Below are positions 1-9,259 of a stretch of 64,000 nucleotides of DNA, one piece after another. The notes beneath the pieces are model-generated. The model made no database searches, was not told where the DNA came from, and saw only the letters and a program-made list of their open reading frames with translations. The DNA comes from Semisulcospira habei (lineage: Eukaryota > Mollusca > Gastropoda > Semisulcospiridae). The translations under genes were made by a program, and so were the position numbers. The stretch spans positions 132,738,250 through 132,802,249 of the forward strand of contig BTPG01000005.1 in NCBI GenBank assembly GCA_036245525.1, written 5' to 3'. Positions within the stretch are counted from its first letter, which is position 1. Every line of letters begins with the position of its first letter.

Positions 1-347
1 AGGGCATTGGGGTTAAATAATCAGCATAAGTGTATTCCTGAAAATCTGTGACGCACATGCATGATCAGCTAGGAAGCCGAAGTCACACACATGCACACTT
101 GCAGATGCACACACCAAAATCAGATTTTTAAAAAGTTTGATTTGTAATCTACTCCTTAAACCATTTAACTTTAAGGCTGCATTTTGCAAATGTTGGAACT
201 GTCACCCAGCGCCTATTGGCGCCAAGGTAATCACGCACACTACCCTTGAATTATCAATATCAGGCGCCAAGCTAATCTGGCATTACCCTTGAATTATCAT
301 GGCCGATTCATCTCTTACTGTAGTGTGTTAGGGTAAGTGTGTTAAAA
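1..347. repeat. Degenerate TTAA palindromic MITE copies
   Basis: Positions 1-17 look like the tail of one copy, ending GGGGTTAA. Around 200-300 two arms with the family core (GGCGCCAAGCTAATCTGGC and CTACCCTTGAATTATCA) are recognisable, and a TTAA lies near 344. The fold is less regular than in the copies at 2391 or 48762, so boundaries are approximate. No coding signal is visible. Confidence 0.55.
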
Positions 348-439
348 TCATGAAATGCAGAAAGCGTATTGCTGTGCACCTGAAGTACCAGTACTATCTG
401 GTCTGAAAAATGTTGGGCACAATGTTATCACCCTCTCTC

Positions 440-545
440 ACTTAACTCTTTGACTGCTGCTAAGATACCGCTCAACGGAATCGAAGAGTAACTACACCTT
501 TTTCGTTGAGCAATATCATCAGTAGCAGTCAGATATGTGAGAGTA
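440..545. repeat. Foldback repeat next to the transmembrane exon
   Basis: The left arm (TTAACTCTTTGACTGCTGCT) pairs imperfectly with the right arm (AGCAGTCAGATATGTGAGAGTAA). Similar AGTAGCAGT-bearing foldbacks occur at 49028 and 49360, so this is a dispersed short palindrome family. It lies in the intron just after the donor of the transmembrane exon. Confidence 0.5.
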
Positions 546-565
546 AATAAAAAGAATAAACTTAC

Positions 566-659
566 CAATAGCAACAGACACCAATGCAGAACACCAAAGT
601 TAGCAGCACTGCAACACATATGATTCCAATGACCCACATTGAAAGGCCAACTTCTTGTG
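566..659 (-). CDS. Receptor exon 10: transmembrane helix
   Basis: On the minus strand a pyrimidine-rich tract ending TTTCAG precedes the exon and GTAAGT follows it. It enters in phase 1, matching the exon at 2794-2943. The reading is a short linker, then a hydrophobic stretch (MWVIGIICVAVLLTLVF) followed by Cys-rich residues (CIGVCCYW), a single-pass transmembrane helix with juxtamembrane cysteines. It leaves in phase 2, so the cytoplasmic part starts in an exon beyond the window. Coming directly after four FN3-like modules, it makes the product a type I membrane receptor. JAK-binding Box motifs cannot be assessed because that part is not in view. Confidence 0.85.
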
Positions 660-699
660 CTGAAACAGTAGAGGGAAAACAAGAAAGGCAAAGCCTTTA

Positions 700-1863
700 T
701 GGCTCACATGTATGACTGATCCACACATGAGTGACAATAAGTAAAGCGATGGCTTCTGCACCAACAAAATCCATGTTTTCTCAAAAATTAATCAGTTTCA
801 CACATCTGCGAAACCCTCATGATCCTTGACCTTTGCGATGAGTTGACTAAATTAGTATACATAGAACGGTCTTATCATTAGCTACCTTTGTGCCAAATTT
901 GATTGAAAAATTTGAAAAAATGTTGATAATAACTACAATTCTATCAAAAATGGGCATTTTATACACATTTGTCGACCTCTTGCAACCCTTGACCTTTTCT
1001 GAGAGGTCATCCAAATTTGTACGCGTAGACAGGTCTTATCATCAGGTATCTCTGTACCAAGTTTAGGTTTGAAGTTGTGAATAGTAATTGAGAAAAAACA
1101 TTTCTTGTCAAAATATGGCTATTTTTTATTATTTCCTGAGCTCTTGTGACCCATAACCTTTCCAAGGGGTCATCCAAATTAGTATGCTTAGATATGTCTT
1201 ACCATCAGGTATCTCTGTAGCACGTTTGGGTTTAAAGTTGTGAATAGTATTTGAGAAAAAACATCTTTTGTCAAAATATGGCTATTTTGGACCTATTACC
1301 TGAGCTCTTGTGACCCTTGACCTTTCTGAGGGATCAACCAAATTTGTATGCATAGAATGGTCTTACCATCAGGTATCTTTGCACCAAGTTTAGGTTTGAA
1401 GTTGTAAATAGTAATTGAGAAAAAACATCTTTCGTCAAAATATGGATATTTTGGACCTATTTCCTGAGTTCTTGTGACCCTTGACCTTTACGAGGGATCA
1501 ACCAAATTAGTATGCATAGAAAAGTCTTACCATCAGGTATCTTTGCACCAAGTTTGGGTTTGAATTTGTGAATAGTATTTGAGAAAAAATAAATGATGTC
1601 AAAATGTAGCTATTTTGGAACTATTTCCTGATCCCTGTGACCTTGACCTTTGTGAGAGGTCACTGAAATTTGCATATTTGAAAAGGTCTTGCAACAAAGT
1701 ATCCTTAGGCCAAGTTTGAAGACTGTGGCTTGAATAGTCTCCAAGAAAATGCCAATGTTAAAGTGTTTATCACGGACGATGACAGACTGATGACGGGGAC
1801 GGACAACAGACGGACAACCACTGGCTAAGAACATAGACTCACTTTTGCTTAGTACATGAGCCA
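700..1863. repeat. R-family repeat, copy 1 (about 160-bp units, inverted ends)
   Basis: The left end reads GGCTCACATGTATGAC and the right end is an inverted match (ACATGAGCC). Between them, units of about 156-166 bp recur, each with a TGACCCTTGACCTTT-like core, an AAATTAGTATGCATAGAAAGG-like block and TTTGGGTTTGAAGTTGTGAATAG. Unit cores lie near 990, 1150, 1310, 1476 and 1636. No transposase is present. It is probably a non-autonomous DNA element with internal tandem units. Other copies: 58491-59658 (complete), 3268-3963 plus 11971-12085, and 34600-34962. Confidence 0.8.
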
Positions 1864-1970
1864 AAAAATTCTGTGCAAAAAAAAACCAATGTAGGAGAAT
1901 TAGGACAATGCAGAAGCACACATGTGAAGCTAATTTCATATGCTTCAATTAGCCAATATAGTTCCAACCG

Positions 1971-2080
1971 TAGTGCCTGATTAACTTGGCCCCTTAGGCT
2001 CCAATCTAATCAGGCACTACAATTGAACTCTCTATGCACTGCCCTTGAACTAACCCTGGGTATCTTGCACTACCCTTGAA
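1971..2080. repeat. Degenerate palindromic MITE hairpin
   Basis: AGTGCCTGATTAACTTGG pairs with CCAATCTAATCAGGCACT around a short loop. Two further fragments of the CACTACCCTTGAACT-type arm follow to about 2080. It belongs to the same dispersed hairpin family as 2391-2587. Confidence 0.6.
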
Positions 2081-2176
2081 CTGTCCATGTCTAACTTCTG
2101 CAACAGGTGCATTCATTAAATCTTTGCCTACTAAATAACTTTTCTGTATTAAGTACTCTGCCAGTAAGTAGTGTTG

Positions 2177-2394
2177 TTAACCAATTGCATCCTGACGCTG
2201 ATTTTTTTAAAAATTTGCTTTAATTGTCCTATAAAGGCTACATTACAGATTAGGAGATAGATCAAGCACTTTAGTTCAAGGGTGGTGCCAGAATAGCTTG
2301 GCGCCTCAGGCACCAAGCTATCCTGGCTCCACCCCTAAACTACGATAGTCTAATTTATTTCAAGCAATGGGTGTATCAGGATGAAAAGGGTTAA
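2177..2394. repeat. TTAA-flanked palindromic MITE
   Basis: The repeat is bounded by TTAA at 2177-2180 and 2391-2394. Inverted ends (CCAATTGCATCCTGA and TCAGGATGAAAAGGG) enclose further complementary arms and a central hairpin around GCTTGGCGCCTCAGGCACCAAGC. It shares its right TTAA with the next copy. TTAA flanks with short inverted ends suggest mobilisation by a piggyBac-like or Kolobok-like transposase; this is inference, as none is present. Confidence 0.75.
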
Positions 2395-2588
2395 CCCTTT
2401 TAGTGCCAACACCCTACAGCAGAAGATTGATTGACCATGATAATTCAATGGTAGTGCCAGATTAGCTTGGCACCTGAGGGCAATACCCATGAATTATCAT
2501 GGTCAATCCACCTCCTGTAAATGGTACATAGTTGTTAAGTAACACTTCCAAAATTTGGGAAATGCTCCCATGGCGCTAAAAGGGTTAC
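2391..2588. repeat. TTAA-flanked palindromic MITE, adjacent copy
   Basis: It starts TTAACCCTTTTAGTGCCA and ends with the inverted match TGGCGCTAAAAGGGTTA. The central hairpin arms around 2444-2500 read AGTGCCAGATTAGCTTGG on the left and are partly decayed on the right. The right flank is now TTAC. Confidence 0.75.
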
Positions 2589-2793
2589 AAGATTATTCTG
2601 GATCCAGCGTGCATGCCACATCACAGCTTGGGCTAAACATTCAGGGCTAAACAAGCCAATGGCCACAACGTTACAATGGCCACAATGACTAAAAAGTTGG
2701 GTTTTTTTAATTGTCATAGATTTATTTCATAACGGGTCATTCAACAAATTGCTCCTCAATTAATTCTGCTGTATCTTCCCACTCCAAACTCAC

Positions 2794-2943
2794 CAGGTTT
2801 TGCAATGCCAAATACCGGTTCTGAAGCAGGGCCCAGCTTCCCTGTAGCTGTGACTGCCTGGACCGTGGCATTGTATTTCTTTCCTGGTTCAAGTTCGACA
2901 ACACGGAAAAAGCTGTCTGCACCAGACACCTGGAAGGACTTAT
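2794..2943 (-). CDS. Receptor exon 9: C-terminal half of the last FN3 domain
   Basis: The acceptor CGACAG and donor GTGAGT fit the minus strand; 150 bp, phase 1 in and phase 1 out. It encodes FN3 strands with the usual landmarks: a Leu-Glu-Pro-Gly turn (VVELEPGKKYNATVQA), the E-strand Tyr, and a closing stretch TGKLGPASEPV. Joined to the exon at 12317-12478 it makes a complete FN3 module of about 100 residues, and it continues in phase into the transmembrane exon. It contains an N-glycosylation sequon (NAT), consistent with an extracellular position. The 9.4-kb intron before it holds DIRS element C. Confidence 0.88.
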
Positions 2944-3267
2944 CTGTCGAAAGACAAAGAAATAAAAAATAAGAACTCTGCCCTGTGAAGGTAAAAGATA
3001 TAGTCCATTCTTGTGAAAAGTGAGATCTTAAGCCCTTCACTGCCAGTGATCACGAACTGCGCGTCTGAAACAACCACACACTGACGTTCAAGTGAAGAAT
3101 GCAGATGTAATCAATAAATAGGACACAAATAAGCATACAGGACATAAAACTAACTGCAGTCACAGGGGCTCTTGATGATTTATGATTCTTGCGGCCTGGT
3201 ATCGTTCACCTTGCTCCATAGTTATGGGGTTAATTGTATAACAAACATACTGCTGTTCAACAAGAAA

Positions 3268-3963
3268 ACATTATGGCACATGTGTGTGACCAGTGTGACC
3301 TTGACCTTTCCAACTGATCACTGAAATGTGTTCAGGTGTCTAAACATAAGAGTTAGCTTTTGTACCAGGAAAATCAGATTGATTGATTGATTGTACATTG
3401 CTTAACGTCCCGACAGCAACAAGGCTTTCTCAGGACGTGCCTGCACTGCTTGTGAAAAAAAAAAAACAACTAAACAGAACATTGAATGTATGTCGCCAGC
3501 CGGTCAAATACATTAAATAAACCTAACACATGGGCCTAAATAAAGCTAAGACCATTTAGCAACACACATCCAATATCAAGAGCTACAGGCAGTGCAGACA
3601 GTAGGGAGAGTTTTAAAAAGGCAAATACAGGTGAAGGGACAAAGGGTAGACAGAAACACATGCCCCAGAATAGAGAGACAAACCCACCCTGTGGGGCTGA
3701 CCAGGGTGACCCTGGGAACTAAAAAATACCTAACCCCACCCAAGTCCCCCAGGGCAGACCCGGGTGGGGCCAGGAAAATCAGAGTTTCCTAAAATGTATC
3801 TATTTTTCACATATTGTCAACCCTCCATGACACTTGACCTTTGTGAGGGGTCGACTAAATTAGTATGCATAGAAAGATGCATATCATCAGCTATCTTTAT
3901 GCAAAATTTGATAGAAAAGTTTGCAAAAAAAAAAATTGATGAAAACTACAATTCTATCAAAAG
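3268..3963. repeat. R-family repeat, copy split by a SINE and by DIRS-C
   Basis: TATGGCACATGTGTGTGACC is the family left end and TGTGACCTTGACCTTTCC the unit core. The sequence is interrupted at 3378-3782 by a SINE, resumes at 3783, is interrupted again by DIRS-C at 3964, and resumes at 11971. The rejoined sequence follows the order seen in the complete copies at 700 and 58491. Confidence 0.7.
3378..3782 (-). mobile_element. SINE-like retroposon with (ATTG)n tail
   Basis: A 13-bp direct repeat CCAGGAAAATCAG flanks it (3365-3377 and 3770-3782), a target duplication of retroposition size. The low-coordinate end is an (ATTG)4 tract, so read on the minus strand the element ends with a (CAAT)n tail preceded by GGGACGTTAAGCAATG. 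No coding region is visible. I did not find clear tRNA A and B boxes, so the SINE class is inferred from size, tail and target duplication. Confidence 0.75.
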
Positions 3964-4208
3964 ATGAATTTTTCTCTAAAATGTATTTTTTCGAAAAATA
4001 CTTACCGATGACATTACTACTAGGAATGTCTCTCAACTAGCCCAATTTTAGCAAAAAATTTGGTTGTGTACCCATAGCGTACCCATAGTGTACTCATAGG
4101 GCAGGGGAGGCAACCTAGGGGTGCTCACTGCAACCCAGTACCCCGAGTAGCCTCCCGTCCGCCCCCATCCGGTCACGCGCTTAGCTCACCAGTCTGTTTT
4201 CTTAGCTA
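3964..4208. repeat. Left (3') terminal inverted repeat of DIRS-C
   Basis: The first 36 bp (starting ATGAATTTTT) are specific to the left end. From ACTTACCGATGACATTACTAC inward the sequence matches the reverse complement of 11761-11970. On the minus strand it carries a consensus donor GTAAGT at 4005-4000. Confidence 0.9.
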
Positions 4209-4238
4209 GACTAGCGGCAGGTGGGAGGGTCCTTCGAG

Positions 4239-4332
4239 TAATGTCATTGGTAAGTATTCTTCCAAAAAATACATTTTAGAGAAAAATTCATGTTTCCTCA
4301 AAATACATTACCGATGACATTACTACTAGGAA
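4239..4332. repeat. Internal complementary region of DIRS-C
   Basis: It contains the complement of the left outer end (TACATTTTAGAGAAAAATTCAT) directly followed by the complement of the right outer end (GTTTCCTCAAAATACATTACC). This is the junction expected from the circular intermediate of DIRS replication. Confidence 0.88.
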
Positions 4333-4368
4333 GAATAGCGAATAGGAGGTGGGCGCCGCGTAAAGGCT

Positions 4369-4964
4369 CTAACCCCTGAGTATCGCCGAGACCCACCCTA
4401 TCCGGGGCAAATTCCCGACAATTATAGCTAAGAGCCAGCCACGGCACCCAGGGTGCCGGGAGGGAGTGTTGCACTGCGGCGAGGTTTCCCACCAGCAATC
4501 TCTTCCCTGCCGGCCGAAGCAGTCCCTGAGATAGAACCAGTCGGAAGTCGACTCTGCTCTCAAGGCCCCGGCCGCCCCAAGTCTGTCGGAGCCGCAGCGG
4601 CCGAAGGCGGGGCTTGCAGCCAAGGCTCCCACCACCAGGACGTCTAACCCCATCTACCCTCCTGCAATGGAGGGTAGGCAGGGCGATCTATCACTCAGGG
4701 GCTAGATTTGTCAACAGCACCTGACGAGCGGAACCCCATCCTTCCTTTTCAGCGGAGCGTAACACCCATCGGAGGCAGGAGGATCAACATCTGGGCCGCG
4801 ATGTCAGCAGTGGGTTGGTCCGACGCGGGTACCCGCGCAAGATTCTCACCAGGTCCTGCTGTCTGGTGTCCCGGGCAGGGTGAGAATCCCTCAACGCCGA
4901 AGGGAGCTCACCTGTGGGGCGGCCACGGAGACCAAGTCTTGGCTGGTGTCATGAAACTCTATGC
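4369..4964 (-). pseudogene. Tyrosine recombinase C-terminus, DIRS-C
   Basis: The minus strand shows the end of the recombinase: a tract with the active-site-tyrosine context (WFYLRD) near 4520-4550, followed by the tail ending before the ICR. Further upstream, nucleotide similarity to element A around 24855-24990 is visible (GGAGGATCAACATCTGGGC and TGGTCCGACGCGGGTAC). Reading frames are broken in several places and the region is cut off at 4964 by an insertion. Confidence 0.65.
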
Positions 4965-6570
4965 TCACGCATAGGGTTCACACAGTAGGTTAAATACGGT
5001 ACAGTTTTTGGTTAGCGGTTTGTCTTGTGACAACTATTCTGTGTGGCACGAGACCCACATGAAATCTAAAGGAACGTTTAGCACGGGGAGTTTTAGTGAA
5101 TTCAGGCGAACAGCGCTGTAGAAACGTTAGTACGGGCTTTACTGTCAATGTGGACAGACGTGTGCGAGATACCTTAGCCCGTATTCCAAGACTCTGAAAC
5201 CTAGAATTCAGGTATGTTTCTATAATATTATTGTTGGTTATTGCGTTAAGGATAGTATGCGTTGGTAAGAGTAATTTGGTTGTATAGCGTTGTCTGGTTT
5301 GGTTCAGTTATGTTGGTTTGGAATTCATTTTGAGGCAACCGGTGTTTTCTATATAGTTATTTACCAAGATGGATAACTAAGAGATATGGGGTGTGTGTGC
5401 CTAGGTCGTTGTTAAGGTAATATGTGGTTAAGTATAGTCTTTTCCAGCGTATGGGATAACGTATACGAGAGTGTTAGGTTATAGTCTGTTTCAAGGTAGT
5501 GACAGAGATATGGGGGTGTTATGAAAGTAGTTTGGGTTATGAGGCACGTGTGGGTGAATGAACGTGCGAGTTATTTGTATCAGCCAGGTTACGTAATGTA
5601 TCTCATATTATCCAATATGTGTGTGTGTTTAGCAAGTGTTACGATTTAGGACTTTATTACTGTTCAGAGTGCTTGTCGGCGGTTGGAGCAATGGACGCCA
5701 AGACGTCAGTCACCAGGGACCTAATGCGAGGTCATCTCTCCATCTCTTCACTCAGGGAGTGACCGACTGGTGCCGAGACACTTGGGTCACAGCGAGGACT
5801 GCGCTATACGGTACGAGCTACAAGGACGTCTACGGTACGAGAGACAGGACAACTCAGAAGCGTACGAAGAAGGACTTGCATGCCTAGACGTGAAAAGGAC
5901 TGAACGTAACTGGGCGAGAACACCAAACAGGTTGGAGTGTGAGAGACTACTACCTAGCCTGGCACTGATAGTGTGTATGTGGAGGTGATGTTGGGATGCT
6001 GGTAGTTGGGAAGGTGTGGTGTAAATAGTTTGATAATCTTTTGAGCGTTTTCTTTATTTATCTTGTATAAAAGTCTTCGTTAGAAAGAAAAAAACTAGAC
6101 CGAAAGGGTTGACTGCCAGTGCTTGTAATTTAGAAAAACTACCAAGTGAGTAGGAAAAGCACTGTCAAGGGAGAGAAGTGTGCATGATAGACCAATGATC
6201 ATAGATCTACTTTGGTCCAAGCACACAAAAAAAAAGATAGGAAAGAGGGGGCGCTAAATAAGAGACTGAAAGCAATGCATATGGAAGCCCCCCAGAAGGG
6301 GGGGCGTATCACATATCCCACTGTTCCAGCCCCTACATTGGAACAGTGGGATATGTGATACGCCCCCCTTCGGGGGGGCTTCCATATGCATTGCTTTCAG
6401 TCTCTTATTTAGCGCCCCCTCTTTCCTATCTTTTTTTTGTGTGCTTGGACCAAAGTAGATCTATGATCATTGGTCTATCATGCACACTTCTCTCCCTTGA
6501 CAGTGCTTTTCCTACTCACTTGGTAGTTTTTTCGTTAGAAAGAAAGCCTGAGTTGTGTTTTACCGCGTGA
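4965..6570. mobile_element. Unclassified insertion with ATGC duplication in DIRS-C
   Basis: DIRS-related sequence stops at 4964 and resumes at 6571. The inserted block starts TCACGC, ends GCGTGA and is flanked by ATGC on both sides (4961-4964 and 6571-6574). It is AT-richer than its host, has no long ORF, carries a TATAAAA motif at about 6065, and contains the large palindrome at 6134-6531. A 4-bp duplication with short inverted ends would suit several DNA transposon groups, or a chance match, so I do not assign a class. Confidence 0.5.
6134..6531. repeat. Near-perfect 400-bp palindrome
   Basis: The left arm from 6134 (AAAAACTACCAAGTGAG) is matched by the right arm ending at 6531 (CTCACTTGGTAGTTTTT). 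The arms are about 195 bp each and almost identical, separated by a loop of a few bases near 6333. A 15-bp repeat TTCGTTAGAAAGAAA lies on both sides (6076-6090 and 6531-6545), so the foldback may itself be an insertion. RNA from either strand would form a long hairpin. Confidence 0.85.
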
Positions 6571-9242
6571 ATGCGACCGTCTGACTCAGTGGCGGTGTAT
6601 GCGTCTGTTGTGCGAGAGTCTGTACGTACGACTGGGGGCAAGTCTGCGTGTGTTACAGCTGGGAAGGCCGGTTCGGCCAGTAGTTTGTACAGAGCCATCC
6701 GTCCGGAACTGTAAGCAGGAAGGCATGCTGAAAGAGTGTATAGCTCGCTGACCCTGGAAGCTGAGGCGCGGGCCAGTAGGAAGCCGGTCTTCCATGTCAC
6801 GTCGGCCAACTGTAAAACGGAGAGGTTCGAAGCTGAGCCATGCAAGTATCCCAGGTAGGTCCCATCGTGTAACCCGTGAGCGAAGGGCAAGACGTTGCAG
6901 ACCGAAGCAGGCTATGAGGTCGGCGAGGTCTAGCAAGCACAAGGGTCCGTCGGTCCAAGGCGGTAAGGGACAGCGGACCATAGCCAGGTAGCTCCTAATG
7001 GTCATCGGCGCCGAGCTGGTCGGTGAAGAGCCAGAGGAACTCGGGCAGTAGTGGGACCTTCTGAACTGTGGGGGAGAGGCGCCTGTCGTCGCCCAGTCTC
7101 ACTGGACTCATCACTGTCCCTCGTAACTCATCTGGTCGAGGATCTGCGGGCTGTAGCGATAGCTCGCACTGCTGCACCCCAGAAGTCCCTCGAGGCTCAC
7201 CGCACAATCTCCAGGCGTGGGGGGGGGGGGTGGGGGGGGGGGGGGGGAGTAGCTCGGGCCCGGAAGACACCGCGCCTCCATGGTGCTGATGCAGATCATT
7301 CGAAGATGTCCGGCTGGAGTGCCCACTCAGTGTGGTGAAGCCAGCCACGTCGCGAGAGGAGTGCGGCTAGGACAATCAAGGCCCGGAGAGAGACGGCTCA
7401 ATCTTTGCACCACCGGAGTACCTGGTTGCAGAGGGTGCTGAGGGAGGAGGCGCGCGTCCCTCCCTGCTACTGGATGTAGGAGACTATTGTCCGCGAGGGC
7501 GAGACGTTCCTGGTGTTGCAGACGAGATTCCCACGTGATGAGGGCTTGCCAGACCGCTTTCAACTCCCACCAGTAGGTGTGCTGGGCCTCGAGGTCCAGG
7601 GCCAGGCGCGGGAGGCTGTGGAAAACATCGGCCGCAGGTGCGTGCCCCAGGTGGAGCGGCTAGCGTCGACGCAAGGGACAGCTGGGTCGGGGGTGAGAAG
7701 AAGGGAACTCCCATTGCGAGACCGCCGGTATCCGCCGAACGACGAAGATGAGGCGGTAGCATCGGTAATGCCGGAACCCGGAGCTCGAGGTTGCCTGATG
7801 AGGGCTACCAGTGTAGAAGCAGGCGCAGCTGAAGCGGGCGGCAGTAGAGAGGACCGAGGGGAAGCAGGTCCGCCACTGCACTCATCTGACCCAGTAGCTG
7901 AAGCTCCATCCTGGCCGGGATCGCCTCCTCTTGAGATACCTGCCGCACTAGGTTCGCCAACTTGGAAACGTCGCTCCGGAATCCTCCAGGTGCAAAATTC
8001 CAGGTCGGTGTGAAATTCCATCCCCAGGTGAAAGAAGCGGTGAGACGGCGCGAGGTCGGACTTGCCCACGTTGACCAGGAACCGGGTCTGTCGAGCAGGA
8101 CTAGTAGCGCAGCTTGGTCTTTCTCGAAGGCAGCCTCCGAAAGATTCCACAAGAGTTGATCGTCCAGGTAGTTCGACGTGGAGCTCGAAGGCGTCCGTAT
8201 GGCGCTGGCGCCGACCGTGTCCATGATGCGGGTGAAACCCAGGGCTGAAGCTGAGGCCGAAGGAAACTGGAAGACCTCGCCGTCAAAGGCGAAGCACAGG
8301 TAACGTCTGGAGGAGGGGAGCATGAGGACATGCAGACACACCTCCGACAGGACGAGGCTGAAGGCCAAGTCCCTAGTCTGCACTACGGCTTGAAGCTCGG
8401 GAGGGTACCAAGCGAAAGGATGGCGGTGACGCACTTGTACAGGGTGGCGAGGACGACGACGGAGCGCCACTTGCCGCCAGGCTTGGGGACCACTTGTCTA
8501 CAACTGACCTCTGGGCAGGACGCTGTATGCCTGTGCTGGAGTTGTCCTAAGGCTCGGGGAGAGCAAGTCGGCCGTAGAGGGCTGGAAGTCGTGCCCCGTT
8601 ACCCGTCCGTGGCAGCCTCCCGCCGCCAGCAGTGGAGCGCCGAGGAGGAGCGATCTGCTGAACGGTAACTGCCAGAGCCACTTTCCCACTTGATCGACGG
8701 GCACCGGAGCACAGCCAGTACCCCGACGCATCAGATCCCAGGTAGCAGCTGAGGTCCTGACGTCGATGGAGGTGCGGGCCGGCACGCGGAAGATGGGAGC
8801 TCGCGCGAGTCCGAATATCCCTCCACAGTGGCGACAGCATCCTAGAGTCGTCGGCGAAGAGCTGCATGCATAGGGCCAGGGTCAGAAGGCGAAGTCCCTG
8901 TCCACAGACCACCCGGAGCCGTAGGAGAAACCAAGCCATCGAACTACAGAAGGCGCGAAGCGCCGGTCCCGGAACCAGAAGGCTGGGGAAGTGCACAGAA
9001 CTGCTTGGTCCGCCGAGGGCATCCGCGAAGGCCGATGCTTTCCTCTTGCATGTGGGGAAGGCGAGCCATCCACAGGGTGAAGACTGGCTGCGAAGCAACG
9101 CGCCTCCTCGTCCAGGACTGGGAGTCTCCTGCCTAAGGCTATTACCTGCAAAACACGTATAGAAAAATATATATGTCCCTGACCCGCCGAGCCACCGGTT
9201 CCCAGTATCATCAGGACACCGAGTTAAGTGCACCCATTGCAT
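6571..9242 (-). pseudogene. Recombinase N-part, RNase H and RT remnants, DIRS-C
   Basis: Going down the minus strand from 9242, the remnants follow the order of element A. An RT is recognisable around 8100-8470 (ALRRRPRHPVQVRHRHPFA region, then NYLDDQLLWN with a YLDD active site near 8165-8190). An RNase H region follows around 7330-7690 (CVDASRSTWGTHL, then KAVWQALITWESRLQHQ). The recombinase N-terminal part is at about 6640-7010 (SYLAMV, RWDLPGILAWL). Many frameshifts, stops and a long G-run at about 7218 show it is inactive. Confidence 0.75.
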
Positions 9243-9259
9243 GGTGGTGGCTGGCCGAT

